Of a DNA stretch of 64,000 nt, positions 1-11,449 are shown piece by piece. A program made the translations under genes and the position numbers. Location of the stretch: assembly GCA_947471745.1 (NCBI GenBank), contig CANJKZ010000955.1:3221501-3285500 (forward strand), read 5' to 3'. The first letter of the stretch is position 1. Each line of letters begins with the position of its first letter. Below the pieces are notes generated by a model, which was not told the DNA's origin, did no database searches, and saw nothing but the letters and a program-made list of their open reading frames with translations. Origin of the DNA: Closterium sp. Naga37s-1. Taxonomy: Eukaryota; Streptophyta; Zygnematophyceae; Desmidiales; Closteriaceae.

Positions 1-171
1 TATTGTTTGTTCTCTGTATATAACTCTGCATGTGAACTGGCCTTGTGGTCCTTTGCTTGTGCTCGGACTGTGTGGTGACTTTGTGATCCACCCTGAGCTT
101 GCTTTGCTTTTCTTGACTGGTCTTGTGACCATTACTTGTTCTGGCTATCCCCCACTTCGCCTATGGGGGTG
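1..171 (+). other. Cop-B 3' untranslated block and polypurine tract (partial)
   Basis: This is the tail of a plus-strand Cop-B element cut by the window edge. It contains a TATATAA-like stretch, a conserved non-coding block seen before every Cop-B 3' LTR here, and the purine-rich primer TATGGGGGTG (about 162-171) directly before the LTR. The same stretch is complete at 6571-6805. An open frame starting at 32 crosses this block and the LTR, but I regard it as chance. Confidence 0.8.
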
Positions 172-331
172 TGTCAAACATATATGCTTAGTTATATCTA
201 GGCTTAGTTCATGTGTTTACATTGGTCTAGGCTATAGTGGGTTTAGCCTTAGGGGGTACAGAATTCTCTCGACATTCTACTTGTACCCTTCCTTGTTTCC
301 TAGTCCATCATCCTCGCCTAGGATTCTAACA
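172..331 (+). repeat. Cop-B 3' LTR, 160 bp, TGTCAAAC...TTCTAACA
   Basis: It begins TGTCAAACAT directly after the polypurine tract and ends GATTCTAACA, so it has TG...CA ends. Its ends match the LTRs of the minus-strand element at 47310-54295, which places it in that subfamily. It is followed at once by minisatellite DNA and has no visible partner 5' LTR. Confidence 0.85.
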
Positions 332-931
332 CCTAGGGTCGACGGGGGCCTGGAGCCTAGGGTCGACGGGCGGGCTGGGCCTAGGGTCGACGGTCGGGCC
401 GGGCCTAGGGTCGACGGGCGCGCGGGGTAGAAGGGGCGACGGGCGGGCCGGGGCCTAGGGTCGACGGGGGGGCCGGGGCCTAGGGTCGATGGGCGGGCCG
501 GGCCTAGGGTCGACGGGTGCGCGGGGAAGAAGGGGCGACGGGCGGGCCGGGGCCTAGGGTCGATGGGCGGGCGGGGCCTAGGGTGGACGGGCGGGCCGGG
601 CCTAGGGTCAACGGGTGTGCGGGGCAGCAGGGGCGACGGGCGGGCCAGGGCCTAGCGTCGACGGGCGGGCCGGGCCTTGGGACAACGAGCGCGCAGTGCA
701 GCAGGGGCGACGGGCGGGCCGGGGCCTAGGGTCGACAGGCGGGCCGGGCCTAGGGGCTACGGGTGCACATGGCCTAGGGTCGACGGGCGGGCCGCAAGGG
801 GCGGGCGCGCGGGGCATAGGGTCGACGGGCGGGCCGCAAAGAGGCGGCGCGCGGGGCAGCAGGTGTAGCACGAGCGCTGCTGAGGGCGGCGCGTGAGCCA
901 GCAGGGCGGCTAGTGGGGCAGCGCTGTGGTG
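332..931 (-). repeat. GC-rich minisatellite in a Cop-B (B3) leader
   Basis: Imperfect tandem copies of a unit of about 24 bp, CCTAGGGTCGACGG followed by GCGGGCCGGG, are interspersed with variants. The array lies downstream of the primer-binding site of the minus-strand B3 element, so it is its 5' leader: C-rich in the RNA sense and G-rich on the plus strand, with runs of three or more G at quadruplex spacing. Repeat-encoded frames (RVDGRAGP on +, Pro/Arg-rich on -) are by-products of the repeat and not genes. Confidence 0.85.
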
Positions 932-979
932 GGCCCTAACAAAAAAACCGGTCCTAACGAAGGAACAGCTCTAAAACCA
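932..979 (-). promoter_or_regulatory. B3 primer-binding site and adjoining stem-loop
   Basis: Read on the minus strand, the bases next to the LTR are TGGTTTTAGAGCTG (979-966), a decayed initiator tRNA-Met primer site. Next comes a stem-loop (966-950; arms GTTCCT and AGGACC, one mismatch, 5-base loop), then a T-run and the box GGGCCCACCA. The same order occurs in other Cop-B copies with different stem sequences. Confidence 0.7.
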
Positions 980-1139
980 TCTCAAACGAATGAAAGAGGA
1001 TGAACGAACTATGAAAGATTTGGGTACAAGTTCTAACCCTAATTGGGTTGTACCCCTCATGGGCTACCCGACTTAAGACTACATCTGGTAAGTAAGCCAA
1101 CTACTTATGGTTCTAGGTAAGCAATCTAGCATTATGACA
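980..1139 (-). repeat. B3 5' LTR, 160 bp
   Basis: It matches 7614-7773 and 41809-41968 along its full length. In plus orientation it ends ATTATGACA at 1139 and starts TCTCAAACG, where the other full-length copies read TGTCAAACG, so the terminal dinucleotide is mutated. The next bases, TGCTG, are the target-site duplication shared with 13337-13341, where the 3' end of B3 is found. Confidence 0.85.
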
Positions 1140-2950
1140 TGCTGGTACTGCAAGAAGGCTGGACACCCGTGGTTCAAGTGTTTTGGCCGGCCTGAGGGGT
1201 GGGCAACCCCAGGCATGAAGCCGCCAAGTGGTGAACGCGCACAAGGTGGCACTGTGCAAGGTTCAGGTGCATATAGTGAAGGTGCACAAGGCAAAGCCTC
1301 CCCTGGGATGTTTCTTATGGTTGAAGATGTGAAACGGAGTGAGGGGGGTGTGGGTTCAGTTGGGAAGGTTGTGATGCACCCTGTCACTCACTAGGTGATC
1401 GATTCAGGTTGCACAAGTCACATGACCCCACGGGCAGATTTGCTTGACGAGGTAAAGCCCCCTGGGAAGATCAAGTTTGTGGCTGCCGCTTCAGGTGCTT
1501 TGCTCCCTGTGATGGGTGTTGAGAATGCCAAGGTGATGGGAGCCAATGGGGAGCTTGTGGGGCTTGGGAATGTTATGCTGGTTGAAGGTTTGTCCGCTAA
1601 CCTCCTCTCTGTGCGCCGGCTGCAGAAGAGCAAGGCCAAAGTTACGTTCGGCCCAACCAGCTGCCGTGCAAAGCTTGGGAAGCTGTTGTTGTGGGATCTG
1701 GAGGAGAAGAACAGCTGCATCAAGGACCTGTGGCAGCTGACTATAATATCTTGGAACGGAAAACCTTCAGTAATGACAGCGGCAGCAGCAACGGCTAAAG
1801 CAGCTGCGGGAGAAGAGGAGACTGCACCAACTGATGGGGACCTGGATGCAGTCAAGAAGGTGCAGCAGCCACAGCAGCCACATGGTGAGGTGCTTGCTGG
1901 TGTGGATGCAACAGCTGCATGGGCAAAGGCTTCATCTGGGAGTGGTGAGGCTGATTGGGAGACGTGGCACGAGAGGTTGGGTCATGTGAATTTTCCTATG
2001 CTGCAGAAGTTCGTGAAGGATGGGAGCTTGAAGGGGTTGGAGGTGAAGGGGGCAGCAAAGGAGATTGGGAGCTGCCCTACATGCCTTGAGACCAAGTTCA
2101 CAAAGTTTCCCTTCAGCGCGGCACGGGACCAGCCAAGCGCCGCTCGCGCTTGTGCACATGGATGTGGTGGGCCCTACGAGGGCCCCTTCTCTCTCGGGCA
2201 GCCGCTACTTCTTAACCACTGTGGACGACCACACGTGTGCGGTGTGGGTGTACCCTCTCAAGACTAAGGGGGAGGTGGCTGCGACTGTTCTTAAGGAGTG
2301 GATGCCGAGAGCTCAAAGGGAGAGTGGACACAAGGTGAAGGTGATCCGCATCAACAACGGAGGAGAGTTCATTGGCAATGAGTTTGAGGCGGTGCTGAAG
2401 AAGAAGGGCATTCAGCATCAGCTCACAGTGCCCTACAACCCTCAGCAGAACGGCGTGGCTAAGCGGTTCAACCGGACCCGGGAGGAAGGTCCTCGCACTC
2501 GCCTTGGGCGACTGCACTGCGGCAGGTCGCCCTTGTGAAGAACAGGGTGCTGGCGACTGTGGGGTCAAGTAGTGGGTTCCTTACACCAAGTGGTATGGGA
2601 GTGCACCAGCGGTAAACATGCTCAGAGCCTATGACTGCATGGTGGTGATTCACGTGCCAAAGGAGAAGAGATGAAATTTGGAAGCTTCTGGGAGATGGGG
2701 TGTGCACTTGGGGATTGCCAAGGATCACAAGGGCTGGTTGGTGTGGGACTTGACCAGCCAGAAGCTGACTGTTTGGAGGGATGTGAAGTTCCTTGAGTCA
2801 CTGTACTACAAGGAGTGGAAGCATCAGCAGCAGAAGCTTCCTACTACACGGCTGATCATTGAGGCCGATGAGGTGGAGCGGCCTTCGAGGCAAGTGGAGG
2901 TTATTGTCTCAGAGGAGGTGATCTCAAGGGTGACTGAGGATGGGGAATAA
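1140..2950 (+). pseudogene. Cop-A unit 1: gag tail, protease, integrase (dead)
   Basis: A CX2CX4HX4C zinc knuckle (1140-1181) is the end of gag; the rest of gag is missing because B3 is inserted just upstream. An in-frame TAG (1392-1394) separates it from the protease motif IDSGCTSH (D at 1401). A GAG-pre-integrase HHCC region follows (1960-2100: WHERLGH, then CPTC). A +1 shift near 2135 leads to the integrase core. The first Asp is present (2161), but the second catalytic Asp has become Asn (2353) and the Glu has become Lys (2461), so the enzyme could not work. A further frameshift lies near 2500 and a TAG near 2569. The integrase C-terminal part reads 2678-2950. Known family: Ty1/copia Pol. 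Confidence 0.9.
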
Positions 2951-4758
2951 CGTGAGGTGGAGGAGCAACAACAGCAGTAGCAGCCGCAGCAGCAGCAGCA
3001 ACGTGCTCCACCACGTGCCCCACGTCCGCCTGAGCGTCCTACAAGGGATGTGCGCCCACCTGTCAGGCTGAGCTATAATCGTTGTGGCTCACGGAATGTG
3101 GAGCATGCTGGAAGTGTGGCCGAGTAGTGTGATGAGGATGAGATTGTGCACTGCTACTGGGCAGCCGTCTCGGAGCCCAAGACACTTGCCGAGGCCTTGA
3201 GTGGGCCCGATGCTGAGAAGTAAAAGTAGAGTGTGAAGGATGAGTATGAATCTCTCCTGGAGAATGAAACGTGGGAGCTGTGTGAGCTGCCTCCTGGGAA
3301 AAAAGGCCATTTCTTCCAAGCTAATCTTCAGGCACAAGTACAGACCGGATGGGGAGCTGACCCGCTTCAAGTCAAGGCTTGTGGCTAAAGGGTTCCACCA
3401 GACAAAGGGGAAGGACTTTGACGAATTTTTTGCTCCTGTGGGGAAAGGGACAACATTGAGGGCTTCGTTGGCAACAGCTGCAAACTGCAGATGGAGGATC
3501 ATGCAGATGGATATCTCGACTGCTCTCCTAAATGGGATCATTCCGGAGGAGCTGTACATGCTGCAGACTGAGGGGTTGGATGATGGGAGCGGCAGGGTGT
3601 TCAGGCTGAAGAAGGTCATCTATGGCCTGAAGCAGGCTCCTCGCGCATGGTACCACAAGCTGGAGGAGACACTGCTGGCTTGGGGGTTCAAGAAGAGTGA
3701 ATGTGACCACAGTCTGTTCCTGCTGCAAGAGAAGAACGAGTTCCTCATGCTCTTGGTGTACGTGGATGACAGCCTTCTCTTCTCTGAGTTGTCTACAATG
3801 ATTGAGCGTGTGGAGGAGATGCTGGAGATGTAGTTCAAGTGCTCGAAGATGGGAGATGTGAAGTACTACCTTGGGATGCATGTGGAGAGGGACCTTGACA
3901 AGGGAGCGTTGAGGTTGCACCAGAGGGAAGTATTGTGAGGGGCTGGCGGGGAAGTATGGGCTGCAAGATTGAGGAAAGCCAGCAACCCCACTGCCTTCGG
4001 GGTTCACAATGGAGCCTTGAGCTGATGAGGAGGTGGCGGGTGAGAGTGACAGGAAGCTGTTTCATTCCATGGTGGGGGCAATCAACTATGCGGCTAACCA
4101 CACGCGGCCTGACATTGCCTTTGCTACATCCAGGCTTGCCAGTGTGGTTTCACGCCCCAGTCATAAACAGCTGGAAGCGGCCAGGAGGTTGGTCCGCTAT
4201 GTGAGTGCAACGGCATCAGTGGGCTTGGAGTACAGTGCTGTGCGACAGAGGCTGCAGTGGGGTGCAGCTGATTTGAGCAAGGGGGAGATGCTCTTGACTT
4301 GCTACACCGACGCTAGCTTCAACTCTGTGAAGGCGGATGGCACAGGCATTTGAGGATATGTGTGCCTGTTTGGAGGTGGTGCAGTGAGCTGGCGCAGCAA
4401 GAAGCAGAATGAGGTGGGGCTGTCTTCATGTGAGACAGAGTACATGGCCCTGCATCACGGGGCAAAGGAGGTGGTGTGGCTGAGGTGTTTGTTGGAGGAG
4501 ATCTGAGTGTGCCAGAGGGAGCCGATAGTAGTGTTTTGTGACAATGAGTCGGCTGTGAAGCTTGCAAAGAATGCATGTCTTCATGGCCTGACAAAGCACA
4601 TCAGGCCAAAGTGGCATTGGACAAGGAGGCTCCTGGACAAGGAGGTGCGGCTGGAGATTGTGAAGTCCCATCAGCAGGCGGCTGACATTCTAACCAAGCG
4701 CCTCGCTGAACCTGAGCATTGGAAGGGGATGAAACTTGCTGGAATGAGTGTGCATTGA
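2951..4758 (+). pseudogene. Cop-A unit 1: reverse transcriptase and RNase H (dead)
   Basis: A CAG-rich linker (2960-3010) precedes the RVT_2-type reverse transcriptase, open from 3240 to 3833. The active site is YVDDS (3759-3773), and the upstream MDISTALLNG and YGLKQAPR motifs are clear. TAG at 3124, a shift at an A-run near 3300, TAG at 3831 and TGA at 3970 break the frame. RNase H (4033-4758) keeps TDAS, the SSCETEYMAL Glu and the CDNESA Asp, but has TGA at 4351 (unique to this copy) and at 4504. The gene ends with TGA at 4756, followed by a polypurine tract and LTR. The stops at 3124, 3831, 3970 and 4504 recur in other Cop-A units. Confidence 0.92.
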
Positions 4759-4803
4759 GGGTGCATGCTTGAACTATGGCATGTGGGATGATGGTAGGCA
4801 GCC

Positions 4804-4815
4804 AGAGGGGGAGTT
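4804..4815 (+). promoter_or_regulatory. Cop-A polypurine tract
   Basis: AGAGGGGGAGTT lies directly before the TGTTATG start of the LTR. This is the expected primer for plus-strand DNA synthesis. The same tract stands before the LTRs at 11450 and 31101, and appears as AGAAGGGGAG before 19434. Confidence 0.8.
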
Positions 4816-5550
4816 TGTTATGTGATGCTATCATTTGCATTCACGTCTGTCTGCCTCCCATCATATGATCGTGTGTTGCATGCGTGGTGTGTGCGTGTGC
4901 AAGAATTCGTATTTGGTGTGGTTTGGATTCTCTGAGTGTGTGTGTGAATTTTATTCTGCTTGAGCAGATATCTGAAATGACTCCTCTGCTCAAGAGGTTT
5001 CCGACGAACCAAGAATCGCCGCGATCAGAGCAAGAACGAGAAAGATATGATCGTTTGAAGTTTTGATTGTGATGCGGCGACTATGGGAATTTGCGGGTTG
5101 AATCAATATGGGGTACAGACTTTTGGGGGGTTGGGAAATTCGTCTCCATCACTGTAGTTGATGCCAAGTGGTTGGGAGAAGCCAAACCAGGTTGGCAAGC
5201 GTGGCCAAGTTGGGTGAGGTGGATGGCATGAGTTGGGAAAGTGACAAATGTCAAAGTTGGGGTGCCTATAGAGGGGGGAATTGTGTGGTATGGGGTTTCC
5301 TTGGTTGGGGACTCTCTTGGGACCTTCCCTCTCTTCCTCCTCAGCCCCTCTTACCTGGTTTATTGCTACTCTAATTCTCTTGTGTGGCACTTGTGAGACA
5401 ATTGTGATTGAGTTAAGTTTCTATGGCAGCATTACCCATAGTGCGCCGAAATCCATAACTCGAGTTATACTCCATCTTTTGATACGATTCAAATTGGGAT
5501 AGATAGCCACGGTCAAGGGCTACATCATACTTGAGTTTGGGAGAATTCTA
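4816..5550 (+). repeat. Cop-A LTR, truncated (735 of 858 bp)
   Basis: It starts TGTTATGTGATG and matches 11450-12184 base for base except for a few substitutions. It stops at GAGAATTCTA (5550), where Cop-B sequence begins, so its last 123 bp and its CTAACA end are lost. The break is the inner junction of the 6634-bp tandem duplication. Confidence 0.9.
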
Positions 5551-6570
5551 CACACCGTTTCTACACACCGACACCTCGTCCTAGTGTACGTCGACGACCT
5601 CGTCTTTGCCACGGCTGACACTGAGGCACTGACCCTAGTGAAGTCCGAGCTGCAGAAGAGACATACCTGCACTGACCTGGGTGAACTGCGCAGCTACCTT
5701 GGCCTGCAGATCACTCGGGACAGAGCACGGCGCACCATCACACTGACTCAGTCACACATGGTGCACCAGGTCCTTCATCGCTTCGGCTTCTAGTACTCCT
5801 CGCCACAGCTCACTCCTCTGTCTACCAGCCACTCGCTCTCAGCTCCACCTTCGGACGAGTCCGTAGAGCCGAGTGGTCCGTACCCAGAGCTTGTGGGTTG
5901 CCTCATGTACCTGATGACTTGCACACGACCTGACCTCGCGTACCCTCTCAGCCTTCTGGCTCGCTACGTGGCTCCCGGTAGGCACCGAAAGGTGCACTAG
6001 GATGCTGCGAAGAGGGTACTGCGTTACCTGTGCAGTACGTCGGGCATGGGGCTTGTGCTTGGAGGACGGGGTCCTGTTGTCCTCATTGGTCACGCAGACG
6101 CCTCCTGGGTTGACGACTCAGCTACGCAGCGGTCGTCGCAGGGTTACACCTTCAGCCTTGGGTCCGGCTCGGTTTCTTGGCGGTCTACCCGCTCGTCTTC
6201 AGTTCTCAGCTCCAGCTGTGAGGCTGAGATCTACGCCGGAGCCATGGCTTCTCAGGAGCTACGCTGGCTCACCTACTTGCTGACCGACTTGGGAGAGCAG
6301 CCTCGTTCGCCTCCAGTCCTGTACGTAGACAACAAGGCAATGATAGCCTTGTGTCAGGAGCACAGACTGGAGCACAGAACGAAGCACATCGCTCTGCGAT
6401 ACTTCCTTGCTCGAGAGTTACAGCAGCGTGGTCAGCTTCGTCTAGCGTACGTGGCCACACGGGCCAACACTGCTGATGTCTTCACCAAGGCACTTCCGCC
6501 TGGTGACCATCAGCGCTTTGTTACTGTGTTAGGCCTTGTGCCTACTTTGCCTCACTTACTTACTGCCTGA
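5551..6570 (+). pseudogene. Cop-B reverse transcriptase C-half and RNase H fragment
   Basis: The frame enters in the palm domain and reads VYVDDLVFATAD (from about 5584), intact at the YVDD active site. It continues in one frame to TGA at 6568-6570, with in-frame TAG at 5791 and 5998. RNase H shows GHADASW, the SSCEAEIYAG Glu and the YVDNKA Asp, and ends near TADVFTKAL. Everything upstream of the palm domain is missing: the fragment is fused at 5551 to a Cop-A LTR. Its own 3' block and LTR follow intact (6571-6965). Confidence 0.9.
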
Positions 6571-6805
6571 CTCTGCCTGTACTGTGTTCTATCTATATAC
6601 CTGCATGCTTGCACTTGTTAGGGCATGATCACTGTATTGTTTGTTCTCTGTATATAACTCTGCATGTGAACTGGCCTTGTGGTCCTTTGCTTGTGCTCGG
6701 ACTGTGTGGTGACTTTGTGATCCACCCTGAGCTTGCTTTGCTTTTCTTGACTGGTCTTGTGACCATTACTTGTTCTGGCTATCCCCCACTTCGCCTATGG
6801 GGGTG
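6571..6805 (+). other. Cop-B 3' untranslated block with polypurine tract
   Basis: This non-coding stretch between the pol stop and the 3' LTR contains a TATATAA-like motif and ends in CTATGGGGGTG, the polypurine tract. The block is also recognisable at 38827-39055, 57859-58125, and on the minus strand at 13473-13695 and 47446-47674, although the LTRs of those elements differ. Conservation across subfamilies suggests a cis-acting role, but none is proven. Confidence 0.75.
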
Positions 6806-6965
6806 TGTCAAACATATATGCTTAGTTATATCTAGGCTTAGTTCATGTGTTTACATTGGTCTAGGCTATAGTGGGTTTAGCCTTAGGGGGTACAGAATTC
6901 TCTCGACATTCTACTTGTACCCTTCCTTGTTTCCTAGTCCATCATCCTCGCCTAGGATTCTAACA
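6806..6965 (+). repeat. Cop-B 3' LTR, 160 bp (second copy)
   Basis: It is identical in layout to 172-331, starting TGTCAAACAT after the polypurine tract and ending TTCTAACA. It is the 3' LTR of the fragment at 5551-6570. Minisatellite DNA of the B3 leader follows without a gap, so this element probably inserted into that minisatellite. Confidence 0.88.
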
Positions 6966-7565
6966 CCTAGGGTCGACGGGGGCCTGGAGCCTAGGGTCGA
7001 CGGGCGGGCTGGGCCTAGGGTCGACGGTCGGGCCGGGCCTAGGGTCGACGGGCGCGCGGGGTAGAAGGGGCGACGGGCGGGCCGGGGCCTAGGGTCGACG
7101 GGGGGGCCGGGGCCTAGGGTCGATGGGCGGGCCGGGCCTAGGGTCGACGGGTGCGCGGGGAAGAAGGGGCGACGGGCGGGCCGGGGCCTAGGGTCGATGG
7201 GCGGGCGGGGCCTAGGGTGGACGGGCGGGCCGGGCCTAGGGTCAACGGGTGTGCGGGGCAGCAGGGGCGACGGGCGGGCCAGGGCCTAGCGTCGACGGGC
7301 GGGCCGGGCCTTGGGACAATGAGCGCGCAGTGCAGCAGGGCCGACGGGCGGGCCGGGGCCTAGGGTCGACAGGCGGGCCGGGCCTAGGGGCTACGGGTGC
7401 ACATGGCCTAGGGTCGACGGGCGGGCCGCAAGGGGCGGGCGCGCGGGGCATAGGGTCGACGGGCGGGCCGCAAAGAGGCGGCGCGCGGGGCAGCAGGTGT
7501 AGCACGAGCGCTGCTGAGGGCGGCGCGTGAGCCAGCAGGGCGGCTAGTGGGGCAGCGCTGTGGTG
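6966..7565 (-). repeat. GC-rich minisatellite in the B3 leader (second copy)
   Basis: Same array as 332-931, with two base differences (7320 and 7341). The units carry CCTAGGGTCGACGG. It is the C-rich leader of the minus-strand B3 element and shows no gene. Confidence 0.85.
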
Positions 7566-7613
7566 GGCCCTAACAAAAAAACCGGTCCTAACAAAGGAAC
7601 AGCTCTAAAACCA
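7566..7613 (-). promoter_or_regulatory. B3 primer-binding site and stem-loop (second copy)
   Basis: Same as 932-979 with one change in the loop (7593). On the minus strand it reads primer site, then a hairpin with one mismatch, then a T-run and GGGCCCACCA. Confidence 0.7.
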
Positions 7614-7773
7614 TCTCAAACGAATGAAAGAGGATGAACGAACTATGAAAGATTTGGGTACAAGTTCTAACCCTAATTGGGTTGTACCCCTCATGGGCTA
7701 CCCGACTTAAGACTACATCTGGTAAGTAAGCCAACTACTTATGGTTCTAGGTAAGCAATCTAGCATTATGACA
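7614..7773 (-). repeat. B3 5' LTR, 160 bp (second copy)
   Basis: It matches 980-1139, including the mutated TCTC end. TGCTG follows at 7774-7778 as the right-hand target duplication in the Cop-A gag. Confidence 0.86.
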
Positions 7774-9584
7774 TGCTGGTACTGCAAGAAGGCTGGACAC
7801 CCGTGGTTCAAGTGTTTTGGCCGGCCTGAGGGGTGGGCAACCCCAGGCATGAAGCCGCCAAGTGGTGAACGCGCACAAGGTGGCACTGTGCAAGGTTCAG
7901 GTGCATATAGTGAAGGTGCACAAGGCAAAGCCTCCCCTGGGATGTTTCTTATGGTTGAAGATGTGAAACGGAGTGAGGGGGATGTGGGTTCAGTTGGGAA
8001 GGTTGTGATGCACCCTGTCACTCACTAGGTGATCGATTCAGGTTGCACAAGTCACATGACCCCACGGGCAGATTTGCTTGACGAGGTAAAGCCCCCTGGG
8101 AAGATCAAGTTTGTGGCTGCCGCTTCAGGTGCTTTGCTCCCTGTGATGGGTGTTGAGAATGCCAAGGTGATGGGAGCCAATGGGGAGCTTGTGGGGCTTG
8201 GGAATGTTATGCTGGTTGAAGGTTTGTCCGCTAACCTCCTCTCTGTGCGCCGGCTGCAGAAGAGCAAGGCCAAAGTTACGTTCGGCCCAACCAGCTGCCG
8301 TGCAAAGCTTGGGAAGCTGTTGTTGTGGGATCTGGAGGAGAAGAACAGCTGCATCAAGGACCTGTGGCAGCTGACTATAATATCTTGGAACGGAAAACCT
8401 TCAGTAATGACAGCGGCAGCAGCAACGGCTAAAGCAGCTGCGGGAGAAGAGGAGACTGCACCAACTGATGGGGACCTGGATGCAGTCAAGAAGGTGCAGC
8501 AGCCACAGCAGCCACATGGTGAGGTGCTTGCTGGTGTGGATGCAACAGCTGCATGGGCAAAGGCTTCATCTGGGAGTGGTGAGGCTGATTGGGAGACGTG
8601 GCACGAGAGGTTGGGTCATGTGAATTTTCCTATGCTGCAGAAGTTCGTGAAGGATGGGAGCTTGAAGGGGTTGGAGGTGAAGGGGGCAGCAAAGGAGATT
8701 GGGAGCTGCCCTACATGCCTTGAGACCAAGTTCACAAAGTTTCCCTTCAGCGCGGCACGGGACCAGCCAAGCGCCGCTCGCGCTTGTGCACATGGATGTG
8801 GTGGGCCCTACGAGGGCCCCTTCTCTCTCGGGCAGCCGCTACTTCTTAACCACTGTGGACGACCACACGTGTGCGGTGTGGGTGTACCCTCTCAAGACTA
8901 AGGGGGAGGTGGCTGCGACTGTTCTTAAGGAGTGGATGCCGAGAGCTCAAAGGGAGAGTGGACACAAGGTGAAGGTGATCCGCATCAACAACGGAGGAGA
9001 GTTCATTGGCAATGAGTTTGAGGCGGTGCTGAAGAAGAAGGGCATTCAGCATCAGCTCACAGTGCCCTACAACCCTCAGCAGAACGGCGTGGCTAAGCGG
9101 TTCAACCGGACCCGGGAGGAAGGTCCTCGCACTCGCCTTGGGCGACTGCACTGCGGCAGGTCGCCCTTGTGAAGAACAGGGTGCTGGCGACTGTGGGGTC
9201 AAGTAGTGGGTTCCTTACACCAAGTGGTATGGGAGTGCACCAGCGGTAAACATGCTCAGAGCCTATGACTGCATGGTGGTGATTCACGTGCCAAAGGAGA
9301 AGAGATGAAATTTGGAAGCTTCTGGGAGATGGGGTGTGCACTTGGGGATTGCCAAGGATCACAAGGGCTGGTTGGTGTGGGACTTGACCAGCCAGAAGCT
9401 GACTGTTTGGAGGGATGTGAAGTTCCTTGAGTCACTGTACTACAAGGAGTGGAAGCATCAGCAGCAGAAGCTTCCTACTACACGGCTGATCATTGAGGCC
9501 GATGAGGTGGAGCGGCCTTCGAGGCAAGTGGAGGTTATTGTCTCAGAGGAGGTGATCTCAAGGGTGACTGAGGATGGGGAATAA
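7774..9584 (+). pseudogene. Cop-A unit 2: gag tail, protease, integrase (dead)
   Basis: Near-identical to unit 1. It has the zinc knuckle (7774-7815), TAG at 8026-8028, the protease DSG at about 8035, the HHCC region near 8600-8740, and the integrase core with Asp-to-Asn and Glu-to-Lys changes at 8987 and 9095. Frameshifts fall at the same places as in unit 1. The differences from unit 1 in this part are a single base (7982). The identical damage means that this copy and unit 1 were one sequence until recently. Confidence 0.9.
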
Positions 9585-11392
9585 CGTGAGGTGGAGGAGC
9601 AACAACAGCAGTAGCAGCCGCAGCAGCAGCAGCAACGTGCTCCACCACGTGCCCCACGTCCGCCTGAGCGTCCTACAAGGGATGTGCGCCCACCTGTCAG
9701 GCTGAGCTATAATCGTTGTGGCTCACGGAATGTGGAGCATGCTGGAAGTGTGGCCGAGTAGTGTGATGAGGATGAGATTGTGCACTGCTACTGGGCAGCC
9801 GTCTCGGAGCCCAAGACACTTGCCGAGGCCTTGAGTGGGCCCGATGCTGAGAAGTAAAAGTAGAGTGTGAAGGATGAGTATGAATCTCTCCTGGAGAATG
9901 AAACGTGGGAGCTGTGTGAGCTGCCTCCTGGGAAAAAAGGCCATTTCTTCCAAGCTAATCTTCAGGCACAAGTACAGACCGGATGGGGAGCTGACCCGCT
10001 TCAAGTCAAGGCTTGTGGCTAAAGGGTTCCACCAGACAAAGGGGAAGGACTTTGACGAATTTTTTGCTCCTGTGGGGAAAGGGACAACATTGAGGGCTTC
10101 GTTGGCAACAGCTGCAAACTGCAGATGGAGGATCATGCAGATGGATATCTCGACTGCTCTCCTAAATGGGATCATTCCGGAGGAGCTGTACATGCTGCAG
10201 ACTGAGGGGTTGGATGATGGGAGCGGCAGGGTGTTCAGGCTGAAGAAGGTCATCTATGGCCTGAAGCAGGCTCCTCGCGCATGGTACCACAAGCTGGAGG
10301 AGACACTGCTGGCTTGGGGGTTCAAGAAGAGTGAATGTGACCACAGTCTGTTCCTGCTGCAAGAGAAGAACGAGTTCCTCATGCTCTTGGTGTACGTGGA
10401 TGACAGCCTTCTCTTCTCTGAGTTGTCTACAATGATTGAGCGTGTGGAGGAGATGCTGGAGATGTAGTTCAAGTGCTCGAAGATGGGAGATGTGAAGTAC
10501 TACCTTGGGATGCATGTGGAGAGGGACCTTGACAAGGGAGCGTTGAGGTTGCACCAGAGGGAAGTATTGTGAGGGGCTGGCGGGGAAGTATGGGCTGCAA
10601 GATTGAGGAAAGCCAGCAACCCCACTGCCTTCGGGGTTCACAATGGAGCCTTGAGCTGATGAGGAGGTGGCGGGTGAGAGTGACAGGAAGCTGTTTCATT
10701 CCATGGTGGGGGCAATCAACTATGCGGCTAACCACACGCGGCCTGACATTGCCTTTGCTACATCCAGGCTTGCCAGTGTGGTTTCACGCCCCAGTCATAA
10801 ACAGCTGGAAGCGGCCAGGAGGTTGGTCCGCTATGTGAGTGCAACGGCATCAGTGGGCTTGGAGTACAGTGCTGTGCGACAGAGGCTGCAGTGGGGTGCA
10901 GCTGATTTGAGCAAGGGGGAGATGCTCTTGACTTGCTACACCGACGCTAGCTTCAACTCTGTGAAGGCGGATGGCACAGGCATTGGAGGATATGTGTGCC
11001 TGTTTGGAGGTGGTGCAGTGAGCTGGCGCAGCAAGAAGCAGAATGAGGTGGGGCTGTCTTCATGTGAGACAGAGTACATGGCCCTGCATCACGGGGCAAA
11101 GGAGGTGGTGTGGCTGAGGTGTTTGTTGGAGGAGATCTGAGTGTGCCAGAGGGAGCCGATAGTAGTGTTTTGTGACAATGAGTCTGCTGTGAAGCTTGCA
11201 AAGAATGCATGTCTTCATGGCCTGACAAAGCACATCAGGCCAAAGTGGCATTGGACAAGGAGGCTCCTGGACAAGGAGGTGCGGCTGGAGATTGTGAAGT
11301 CCCATCAGCAGGCGGCTGACATTCTAACCAAGCGCCTCGCTGAACCTGAGCATTGGAAGGGGATGAAACTTGCTGGAATGAGTGTGCATTGA
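9585..11392 (+). pseudogene. Cop-A unit 2: reverse transcriptase and RNase H (dead)
   Basis: The reverse transcriptase is open at 9874-10467 with the YVDDS active site. It shares TAG at 9758 and 10465 and TGA at 10604 with unit 1. RNase H is longer than in unit 1 because base 10985 is G rather than T, leaving 10667-11140 open up to the shared TGA. The C-terminal piece 11141-11392 has KWHWTRRLLDKEV and ADILTKRLAEP, typical of the copia RNase H end. A polypurine tract (11438-11447) and a complete LTR follow. Confidence 0.92.
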
Positions 11393-11449
11393 GGGTGCAT
11401 GCTTGAACTATGGCATGTGGGATGATGGTAGGCAGCCAGAGGGGGAGTT

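Noticed and set aside
332-931. Open frames rich in RVDGRAGP on + and Pro/Arg-rich on -, which look like repeat proteins
   Set aside because: They arise on both strands and in several frames from a stop-poor GC-rich minisatellite in a retrotransposon leader; there is no start context and no conserved phase.
332-931. Regular direct repeats suggestive of a CRISPR array
   Set aside because: Units are contiguous and imperfect without unique spacers, the context is eukaryotic retroelements, and there are no cas genes.
3000-3010. CAG-repeat tract as a coding poly-Gln host protein
   Set aside because: It is the linker between integrase and reverse transcriptase in every Cop-A unit and is interrupted by stops.
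1392-4506. Alternative genetic code reading TAG as an amino acid
   Set aside because: Stops of all three kinds occur, they fall together with frameshifts and lost catalytic residues, and intact frames here end at ordinary stops.
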